Shown piece by piece: positions 1 to 5,572 of a stretch of DNA of 7,878 nt. Each line of letters opens with the position of its first letter. Position 1 is the first letter of the stretch. The DNA is taken from assembly GCA_003483565.1 (NCBI GenBank), contig DMYZ01000138.1, positions 1 through 7,878 of the forward strand, in the 5' to 3' direction. Origin of the DNA: Prevotella sp. (lineage in GTDB: Bacteria > Bacteroidota > Bacteroidia > Bacteroidales > Bacteroidaceae). The position numbers and the translations under genes were made by a program. The notes below the pieces were generated by a model. The model saw nothing but the letters and a program-made list of their open reading frames with translations. It was not told the DNA's origin and did not search any database.

Positions 1-475
1 AAATACATAGAGTAGGCACGTTTCCGTTTTTGGGGAAGGTGATGCTGCCGGTATTGCAAATAACAGTATTCTCTTGACGACTAAGTTCCCACAAGTGCGT
101 ATGACCATAAATAACAGCATCAAAACGTCCTTTAGGTTGATGATCCTTGTTATAAATGTGTCCATGAGTAAGGAATAATTTTTTCCCCTCGTCCACAAGC
201 AACAAATAATCACTCATCATCGGAAAATCAAGCAGCATCTGATCTACTTCTGAATCACAGTTTCCTCGAACAGCAACAATATGGTCTGCCCGTTCATTGA
301 GCAAATTTACGATTCCCTGAGCGTCAATACCTTCTGGAATATAATTACGAGGACCATAATTAAGAATATCGCCCACAATACATAACATATCACATTTCTG
401 TTCGTCATAAAAGTGAAGAGCTTTTCTCAATTGAGGAAGAGACCCATGAATATCAGACAATAAGAGATATTTCAT
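1..475 (-). CDS. yfcE: YfcE-family metallophosphodiesterase (C-terminus beyond window)
   Basis: Reading the minus strand from the ATG at 475-473 gives 158 codons with no stop before the window edge. E. coli YfcE is about 184 residues, so roughly the last 25 are missing. The metal-binding motifs of calcineurin-like phosphoesterases appear in order: D8-x-H10 (SDIHG), G35-D36 followed by LNYGPRN, G71-N72-C73-D74 (RGNCDSEVDQ), T103-H104-G105-H106 and Y123-G124-H125-T126-H127. The stretches NYGPRN and VRGNCDSEVDQMLL nearly match E. coli YfcE as I recall it, which separates it from other small phosphoesterases. Family members are cytoplasmic, Mn-dependent and cleave phosphodiesters in vitro; the natural substrate is unclear. 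The gene is transcribed divergently from the TPR gene, with a TATCTTTG box on its own strand about 45 bases upstream of the start. Confidence 0.93.
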   Translation of the reverse strand, partial: MKYLLLSDIHGSLPQLRKALHFYDEQKCDMLCIVGDILNYGPRNYIPEGIDAQGIVNLLNERADHIVAVRGNCDSEVDQMLLDFPMMSDYLLLVDEGKKLFLTHGHIYNKDHQPKGRFDAVIYGHTHLWELSRQENTVICNTGSITFPKNGNVPTLCI

Positions 476-518
476 ATTTAAAATGTTGTTTCAACGATAA
501 TAATATATTAATAATTTG

Positions 519-526
519 CAAAGATA
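519..526 (-). promoter_or_regulatory. Candidate -7 promoter box for yfcE
   Basis: The plus strand reads CAAAGATA, so the minus strand reads TATCTTTG, an exact match to the Bacteroidetes -7 element TAnnTTTG. Transcription starting a few bases further on would give a leader of about 35-40 bases before the ATG at 475. I find no TTTG -33 box at the usual distance, so this rests on the -7 element alone. Confidence 0.45.
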
Positions 527-550
527 AGAAATAGTTTGCATTATTTTTTA

Positions 551-558
551 TAAATTTG
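551..558 (+). promoter_or_regulatory. Candidate -7 promoter box for the TPR-helicase operon
   Basis: TAAATTTG matches the Bacteroidetes -7 element TAnnTTTG exactly. It lies 50 bases before the ATG at 609, giving a leader of roughly 40-45 bases. The nearest upstream TTTG (535-538) is only 12 bases away, too close for a normal -33 box, so the upstream half of the promoter is not convincing. Confidence 0.45.
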
Positions 559-608
559 CAGCAACTTTATAAATAACTGTTTTCTGACGAAAGGATAAAT
601 AAAAGGAT

Positions 609-1826
609 ATGAATACTCGAATATATAAAATATTTTTATTGTTACTCGCTGGTTTCTTAGGTTCTGTCCATCCAATCATGGCTCAGAAAAAAGAACTTAT
701 TGAGGCTAAATCACAGATTAAGTCAGGCAAAGACCTTGTTAAAGCCGAAAATTCCATGAGGAAGCTTCTTCTAGACAGTTCAAACAAAAAGAATACTAAA
801 ATATGGCTGACACTTTATATTGCTGTACGTAAACAGTATGAATCAGGTAATGAAAGACTTTATCTCAAACAAAAATGTGATACCGATTCTCTCTTTGACA
901 ATACACTTAAACTATTTCAGATTTTGGAAAGTTTTGACAGTATCGATGCTGCTCCTAACAAAAAGGGCGTGTCACATCCTGAATATCGTGAGAAGCATGC
1001 AGAATTTTTGAATCAAATACGCCCGAATCTTTTTAATGGCGGAGCTTTCTTCATAAAGAAACAAAAATATGATCATGCCTATCAATTTTTTAATCAGTAT
1101 ATAAATTGTGCTAACCAACCGTTATTTCGCAGCTATAATTATGCAGAAAAAGATAAAGACATGCCACAAGCGGCCTATTGGGCAGCCTATTGCGGATATA
1201 AGCAACAAAATGCAAAAGAAACACTCCACCATGCCTACTGGGCACTAAAAGATACTACTCATTACTTATATATGTTGCAATATCTGGCAGAAACCTATAA
1301 ACTAGAAAAGGATACGACACGCTATCTTGAAGCCTTGAAAGAAGGATTTTTAAAATCACCTACTTTTCCCTTCTTTTTTCCTCGACTCGTGGATTATTAT
1401 GCCAATGTTGAAGGTAATAATGCCCAGGCTCTGGCTGTAACAGACTCAGCTCTTGCAAAAGATCCAAAGAATATTATTTTTCAATTTGCCAAAAGTACGA
1501 TACTACTTAATACTGGTCGTTTTGAAGAATGTATAGCAATGAGTGACAAACTGATAGCTGAAAATGACAGTCTAGCCGATGCTTATTATAATGCAGGATT
1601 AGCTTACTATGACCGTGCCGTGGAAATGGATAAAGGGGATAATCGTATACAGAATAATCGAAAAAACATTCTTTCAGATTATCGCAAAGCTTTACCTTAT
1701 CTGGAAAAATACAGGAAGCTCGCTCCTGATCAGGGATCACGCTGGGCTGTACCTTTATATACAATATATTTAAACCTGAATATGGGTAAAGAATTTGATG
1801 AAATGGATAAAATATTGAGAAAATGA
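609..1826 (+). CDS. Exported tetratricopeptide-repeat protein of unknown function
   Basis: The protein is 405 residues. It opens with a signal peptide: basic MNTRIYK, a hydrophobic run at about 8-20, then PIMA|Q with likely cleavage after A25. There is no cysteine at the cleavage site, so it is probably soluble in the periplasm rather than a lipoprotein. The rest is mostly helical, with TPR-like helix pairs best seen at about 215-395: YLAETYKLEKDTTRYLEALKE, ALAVTDSALAKDPKN, SLADAYYNAGLAYYDRA and KALPYLEKYRKLAPD. TPR arrays serve as protein-binding scaffolds; no catalytic motif is visible and the partner is unknown. The start is supported by the signal peptide beginning directly at this ATG. 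The stop codon overlaps the start of the RNA helicase gene (ATGA), which implies co-transcription and probably coupled translation. Confidence 0.85.
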   Translation: MNTRIYKIFLLLLAGFLGSVHPIMAQKKELIEAKSQIKSGKDLVKAENSMRKLLLDSSNKKNTKIWLTLYIAVRKQYESGNERLYLKQKCDTDSLFDNTLKLFQILESFDSIDAAPNKKGVSHPEYREKHAEFLNQIRPNLFNGGAFFIKKQKYDHAYQFFNQYINCANQPLFRSYNYAEKDKDMPQAAYWAAYCGYKQQNAKETLHHAYWALKDTTHYLYMLQYLAETYKLEKDTTRYLEALKEGFLKSPTFPFFFPRLVDYYANVEGNNAQALAVTDSALAKDPKNIIFQFAKSTILLNTGRFEECIAMSDKLIAENDSLADAYYNAGLAYYDRAVEMDKGDNRIQNNRKNILSDYRKALPYLEKYRKLAPDQGSRWAVPLYTIYLNLNMGKEFDEMDKILRK

Positions 1827-3169
1827 AAATACAAGATATATTAGACAAACTGGGTATGATTCCCAATGAGATGCAGAAAGATGCTGTCGACCAGATCCTT
1901 CACCATCGCGAAGACACCATCATCTTGTCACCTACGGGTTCTGGCAAGACTCTTGCTTATCTTCTTCCTTTGACACAATTGATCAATCAAGAAAATAATG
2001 ATGTCCAAGTGCTGGTTATTGTACCTGGACGCGAGTTGGCTCTACAGTCAAATGAGGTCCTTACCAGTATGAAATGTGGGCTCCGCGGTATGGCAGTTTA
2101 TGGTGGCCGTCCTGCAATGGATGAGCACCGTGTTATGAAAAATATCCGTCCGCAAATTATTTTTGGGACACCTGGTCGTCTTAATGATCATTTAAGCAAA
2201 AACAATTTTGCAGCTGATTGTATAAAATTCATTATCATAGACGAATTTGATAAATGTCTGGAGATGGGATTTCACGATGAGATGAGCTGCCTTATCGAAA
2301 AGTTACCACAGAACGCGCGCAAGATACTTTTAAGTGCAACTCCAGCTGAAGAACTTCGGGAACAAAATATTATCAATGCTCATTTTAAAACTCTTGATTT
2401 TCTACAAGAAGAAGAGCAGGTCCCCAATCGCGTACATATTTATAAAGTAAAAAGCCCACAGAAAGACAAACTGAATACGCTAACAGAACTGCTCAGTAGT
2501 TTCAAAGGCAAGAGTACTATTGTATTTTTGAATTTTCGTGATTCCGTAGAACGTACAGCCTCATACCTTAATGAAGAAGGATTTACTGTAACTTATTTCC
2601 ATGGAGGAATGGAACAGAAACAAAGGGAAGACTCTTTATATAAGTTCAGTAATGGTTCTGCTAATGTTATGGTAGCAACAGATCTTGCAAGCAGAGGGTT
2701 GGACATCCCGGACATAGACAATATTGTACATTATCATCTTCCAGAAAGTGAAGATGGATATATCCATCGTGTAGGACGTACAGCGCGCTGGAATTCCAAA
2801 GGTCAGTCTTTTTTTCTTATCAACCCAGAGGAAGAAATTCCAGAATATGTGCATGAAGAAGTAGAAGAATATACAATTCCTGAAGAAGTAGAAGAATATA
2901 GAATCGCCCATGGGAAAATAGAAGTTACGCCAGCCCGAATGGCAACAGTCTATATCGGAAAAGGAAAGAAAGACAAGATAAGTAAAGGGGATATTGTTGG
3001 ATTTCTCTGTAAAAAGGGTGGATTGCAGGGAAAAGAAATCGGAAAAATAGATATACAAGATCGTTATGTCTATGTTGCAGTCCCTCGGGAAAAACAGAAT
3101 CAGGTCATCCAACAATGCCAAGGAGAAAAGTTAAAAGGCATTCGGACCGTCATAGAAAAAGTGAAATAA
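1823..3169 (+). CDS. dbpA: DbpA-family DEAD-box RNA helicase
   Basis: The protein is 448 residues; E. coli DbpA is about 457. The helicase motifs occur in order: Q-motif glutamine Q18, motif I SPTGSGKT (36-43), Ia PGRELALQ (68-75), Ib TPGR (116-119), motif II DEFD (140-143), III SAT (171-173), V ATDLASRGLDIPD (285-297) and VI HRVGRTAR (315-322). The C-terminal part, about 370-446 (from TVYIGKGKKDKISKGD), fits the DbpA/YxiN RNA-binding domain, which in studied members binds the peptidyl-transferase-centre hairpin 92 of 23S rRNA during large-subunit assembly. Ribosome biogenesis in the cytoplasm is therefore the likely role. Two oddities are DEFD in place of DEAD, and an acidic linker at about 336-362 with a repeated EEVEEY unit. 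The ATG overlaps the stop of the preceding TPR gene by the ATGA arrangement. Orthology to dbpA, rather than a related helicase with the same RNA-binding domain, is likely but not proven. Confidence 0.9.
   Translation: MKIQDILDKLGMIPNEMQKDAVDQILHHREDTIILSPTGSGKTLAYLLPLTQLINQENNDVQVLVIVPGRELALQSNEVLTSMKCGLRGMAVYGGRPAMDEHRVMKNIRPQIIFGTPGRLNDHLSKNNFAADCIKFIIIDEFDKCLEMGFHDEMSCLIEKLPQNARKILLSATPAEELREQNIINAHFKTLDFLQEEEQVPNRVHIYKVKSPQKDKLNTLTELLSSFKGKSTIVFLNFRDSVERTASYLNEEGFTVTYFHGGMEQKQREDSLYKFSNGSANVMVATDLASRGLDIPDIDNIVHYHLPESEDGYIHRVGRTARWNSKGQSFFLINPEEEIPEYVHEEVEEYTIPEEVEEYRIAHGKIEVTPARMATVYIGKGKKDKISKGDIVGFLCKKGGLQGKEIGKIDIQDRYVYVAVPREKQNQVIQQCQGEKLKGIRTVIEKVK
2854..2900 (+). repeat. In-frame 27-bp-period tandem repeat in the helicase linker
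   Basis: The same 20 bases (TGAAGAAGTAGAAGAATATA) occur at 2854-2873 and 2881-2900, a period of 27 bp or nine codons. They encode EEVEEY twice (residues 345-350 and 354-359). The stretch just before, EEEIPEY at 336-342, looks like a more worn copy. The repeat keeps the frame and lies between the helicase core and the RNA-binding domain. Confidence 0.8.
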
Positions 3170-3253
3170 AATACAAAAAACACATAGCGAATTGTATTAT
3201 GTAATAACAAAATGGCACAAAACAGTCAAATTGAGCAATTTTTTGCTAAAATC

Positions 3254-3285
3254 CTTGGTTGTTTAAAATTAAATCTGTAATTTCG
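3254..3285 (+). promoter_or_regulatory. Candidate serC promoter
   Basis: TTGG at 3254-3257 is followed after 20 bases by TAATTTCG at 3278-3285. The latter matches the Bacteroidetes -7 element TAnnTTTG at all but one fixed position. A start near 3290 would give a leader of about 55 bases before the serC ATG and would place the palindrome at 3298-3314 inside the early transcript. Confidence 0.4.
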
Positions 3286-3297
3286 CGCTATAGTTAC

Positions 3298-3314
3298 AGT
3301 ATACATTGTATACT
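3298..3314. promoter_or_regulatory. Perfect 17-bp palindrome in the serC leader (candidate operator)
   Basis: AGTATACA, a single central T, then TGTATACT: two perfectly complementary 8-base arms. It lies 31 bases before the serC ATG and just downstream of the candidate promoter, where a bound dimeric repressor would block transcription. There is no T-run after it, so it is not a terminator. No regulator gene in the window can be linked to it; the operator role is inferred from symmetry and position. Confidence 0.5.
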
Positions 3315-3344
3315 CATAATAATTAAGTTTAATATAGTATTTAG

Positions 3345-4412
3345 ATGAAGAAGTACAACTTTAACGCAGGTCCATCAATACTTCCACGCGAGGTAATTGA
3401 GAACACGGCTAAGCAAATTTTGGATTTCAATGGTTCGGGGCTCTCTCTAATGGAGATCAGTCACCGTGCAGCAGATTTCCAGCCAGTAGTTGATGAGGCA
3501 GTAGCCTTAATCAAGGAATTGCTTGATATTCCTGAGGGTTACTCCGTTATATTCCTGGGTGGTGGTGCTTCCTTACAGTTTATGCAAATTCCAGCAAACT
3601 TTTTGATTAAGAAAGCTGGTTATGTGAATACTGGTACATGGGCCAAAAAGGCTATGAAGGAAGCAAAACACTTTGGAGAAGTCGTTGAAGTTGCTTCCTC
3701 CTCCTCCGATAACTATACACATCTACCTCATAACTATACTATTCCAACAGATCTCGACTATCTTCATATCTGTTCAAATAATACTATTTTTGGCACAGAA
3801 TTGCGTAAGGACCTTGATTCTCCTGTTCCTTTGATTGCTGATATGTCTTCTGATATTATGAGCCGCCCTGTTGATGTATCCAAGTACGATGCTATTTATG
3901 CCGGTGCACAAAAGAATATGTCTATGGCTGGTGTAACTGTTGTCATTATCAAAAATGACAAATTGGGACTAGCTCCCCGAGAGTTACCGACAATGCTAGA
4001 TTATCGTACTCATGTAGATAAGGGGTCGATGTTCAATACTCCTCCTGTCGTTCCTATTTATACTTTGCTTGAAACGATGCGCTGGGTAAAAGCCCAAGGA
4101 GGCGTAGAGGCAATGGATAAAAATGCGCATGAGCGTTCTGAAGCCCTATATAAGGAAATAGATCGCAACAAACTTTTCCGCGGTACTGTAGAAGAAAGCG
4201 ATCGCTCTTTGATGAATATCTGCTTCGTGATGAACGATGAATATAAAGAATTGGAGAAGCCTTTCCTTGATTTCGCAACAGAACGGGGAATGGTCGGTGT
4301 CAAAGGCCATCGCTCTGTCGGCGGCTTCAGGGCTAGTTGCTATAATGCACAGACAATGGAAGGTGTCAATGCACTTATTAAAGCGATGAAAGATTTCGAG
4401 GCCCAACATTAA
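3345..4412 (+). CDS. serC: Phosphoserine aminotransferase
   Basis: This PLP enzyme converts 3-phosphohydroxypyruvate and glutamate to phosphoserine and 2-oxoglutarate, the second step of serine synthesis; many SerC proteins also act on the matching intermediate of vitamin B6 synthesis. It has 355 residues against 362 in E. coli. Family marks visible are the N-terminal NFNAGPSILP (5-14), SGLSLMEISHR (31-41) with the substrate-binding His-Arg pair at 40-41, the cofactor-phosphate loop GGGASLQF (72-79), IADMSSDI, and the PLP lysine K190 in YAGAQKN. The C-terminal KGHRSVGGFRASCYNA is also typical. The protein starts at the first ATG, directly in line with the family N-terminus; there is no clear Shine-Dalgarno sequence. 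serA follows after 71 bases. Confidence 0.97.
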   Translation: MKKYNFNAGPSILPREVIENTAKQILDFNGSGLSLMEISHRAADFQPVVDEAVALIKELLDIPEGYSVIFLGGGASLQFMQIPANFLIKKAGYVNTGTWAKKAMKEAKHFGEVVEVASSSSDNYTHLPHNYTIPTDLDYLHICSNNTIFGTELRKDLDSPVPLIADMSSDIMSRPVDVSKYDAIYAGAQKNMSMAGVTVVIIKNDKLGLAPRELPTMLDYRTHVDKGSMFNTPPVVPIYTLLETMRWVKAQGGVEAMDKNAHERSEALYKEIDRNKLFRGTVEESDRSLMNICFVMNDEYKELEKPFLDFATERGMVGVKGHRSVGGFRASCYNAQTMEGVNALIKAMKDFEAQH

Positions 4413-4427
4413 AATAAAATAATTATG

Positions 4428-4457
4428 GAATTCCTTCTGATTTTTCGGAAGGAATTC
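4428..4457 (+). other. Strong hairpin between serC and serA
   Basis: Bases 4428-4440 pair with 4445-4457 around a TTTT loop: a 13-bp stem with one T-G wobble (4438/4447) and otherwise perfect pairing, including GAATTCCTTC against GAAGGAATTC. It is followed by TCGTTTAAAA rather than a proper T-run. It may therefore be a leaky terminator that sets the serC:serA ratio, or an mRNA-stabilising or processing structure. The serA start lies 27 bases after the stem. Confidence 0.7.
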
Positions 4458-4483
4458 TCGTTTAAAATAGATAGGATTCAACC

Positions 4484-5401
4484 ATGAAAGTAATAATTGC
4501 TACAGAAAAACCATTCGCAGCTGCAGCTGTAGAGGGTATTAAAAAAGAAATGGACAATGCGGGCAATGAAGTTGTCTTGCTGGAAAAATATGCCGCTAAA
4601 GCAGACCTTCTTGATGCGGTCAAAGATGCAGACGCTATGATCGTACGTTCCGATAAAATTGATAAAGAAGTCATTGATGCTGCTACACAACTAAAAATCG
4701 TTGTTCGGGCCGGAGCCGGATATGACTCTATCGATACGACTTATGCCAAAAAAAAGGGTATCGTAGTGGAGAATACTCCTGGGCAAAATTCCAATGCTGT
4801 CGCCGAACTCGTATTCGGACTTTTGGTCTATACTGTACGTAACTTTTATAACGGAAAGGCTGGTTCTGAACTGAAAGGAAAGCATCTGGGAATTTTGGCT
4901 TTTGGCAATGTCGGTCGTAACGTAGCTCGTATCGCCAAAGGATTCGGAATGGAAGTATCTGCTTTTGATGCCTTTTGCCCTGCCGAAGCTATTGAAAAAG
5001 CGGGAGTCCATGCCTGTAAAAGCCAAGATGAATTATTCCAGACTAATGACATCGTATCTCTGCATATTCCGGCAACTCCAGAAACCATCAAAAGCATAGA
5101 CTACAGAACAGTCAACCAATTGCCGAAAAATGCTATTCTGATCAATACGGCCCGCAAGGAAGTTATTAATGAACCAGAATTATTGAAACTTCTTGCTGAA
5201 CGCACTGATTTAAAATATGTTACTGACATCAAGCCGGATACAGATGCCGATTTTGCGAAATTTGAAGGCCGTTATTTCTCTACTCCAAAAAAGATGGGGG
5301 CACAAACAGCTGAAGCTAATATTAATGCCGGTATTGCTGCTGCCAAACAAATTAACGCCTTCTTCAAAGATGGCAATAATAAATTTCAAGTCAACAAGTA
5401 A
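4484..5401 (+). CDS. serA: D-3-phosphoglycerate dehydrogenase, short form without ACT domain
   Basis: SerA oxidises 3-phosphoglycerate to 3-phosphohydroxypyruvate with NAD, the first committed step of serine synthesis. At 305 residues it holds only the catalytic and nucleotide-binding domains and lacks the C-terminal ACT/ASB domains of longer forms, so serine feedback through ACT is not expected. Visible are VRAGAGYDSID (74-84), NTPGQNSNAVAE (97-108), the Rossmann loop GILAFGNVG (136-144), the acidic residue D162 that favours NAD, and catalytic R224 in NTAR. Two departures: the first glycine of GxGxxG is A139, and the catalytic histidine of the usual TPH motif is K269 (TPKKMG). The glutamate of the usual DVFxxEP segment is not clearly present in DIKPDTD. 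The start has a plausible Shine-Dalgarno AGGA (4473-4476), seven bases upstream. Another 2-hydroxyacid dehydrogenase is possible from sequence alone, but adjacency to serC argues for SerA. Confidence 0.94.
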   Translation: MKVIIATEKPFAAAAVEGIKKEMDNAGNEVVLLEKYAAKADLLDAVKDADAMIVRSDKIDKEVIDAATQLKIVVRAGAGYDSIDTTYAKKKGIVVENTPGQNSNAVAELVFGLLVYTVRNFYNGKAGSELKGKHLGILAFGNVGRNVARIAKGFGMEVSAFDAFCPAEAIEKAGVHACKSQDELFQTNDIVSLHIPATPETIKSIDYRTVNQLPKNAILINTARKEVINEPELLKLLAERTDLKYVTDIKPDTDADFAKFEGRYFSTPKKMGAQTAEANINAGIAAAKQINAFFKDGNNKFQVNK

Positions 5402-5446
5402 TTTTGCTTTTCTGTAAAGAAAAATATAAACGCAAAGATTCTATAG

Positions 5447-5477
5447 GCGCAGACTTTCAATAAAGTCTGCGCTTTTT
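5447..5477 (+). terminator. Intrinsic terminator after serA
   Basis: GCGCAGACTTT (5447-5457) pairs perfectly with AAAGTCTGCGC (5462-5472) around a CAAT loop, and five T's follow directly. It lies 45 bases after the serA stop and separates the serine genes from the DUF1015 transcription unit. Confidence 0.92.
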
Positions 5478-5503
5478 ATTGATAAATTATTAGGGAATAA
5501 AGA

Positions 5504-5532
5504 TTGGATTTATGATTTTTTTTATATCTTTG
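5504..5532 (+). promoter_or_regulatory. Promoter for the DUF1015-yigZ unit
   Basis: TATCTTTG at 5525-5532 is an exact TAnnTTTG -7 element. TTGG at 5504-5507 lies 17 bases upstream and may be a partial -33 box, slightly closer than ideal. It follows a strong terminator and leaves a leader of about 30-35 bases before the ATG at 5573, as expected for a new transcription unit. Confidence 0.6.
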
Positions 5533-5572
5533 CATTATAAAGATTTCTAATATAACTTATTTATATACAACT

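Larger units (their letters stand above)
515..560. repeat. Three TTTGCA direct repeats at exact 20-bp spacing
   Basis: TTTGCA occurs at 515-520, 535-540 and 555-560, each start exactly 20 bp after the last, close to two helical turns. The first copy extends into the perfect palindrome TTTGCAAA (515-522) and overlaps the yfcE -7 box; the third overlaps the -7 box of the TPR gene. They lie between two divergent genes. They could be binding sites for one regulator, or degenerate promoter boxes in AT-rich DNA. Confidence 0.4.

Noticed and set aside
2636..3121. 161-codon open frame on the minus strand
   Set aside because: It lies antisense within the helicase gene; the product is rich in Phe, Ile and Tyr, as expected from the reverse of an A-rich gene, and shows no recognisable domain.
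3170..3198. AATACAA/TTGTATT inverted repeat after the helicase gene, considered as a terminator
   Set aside because: The stem is 7 bp, wholly AT-rich but for one pair, has a 15-base loop and no following T-run; too weak to call.
3234..3247. AGCAA-TTTT-TTGCT mini-hairpin in the serC leader
   Set aside because: Only 5 bp and upstream of the likely promoter; expected by chance in such AT-rich sequence.
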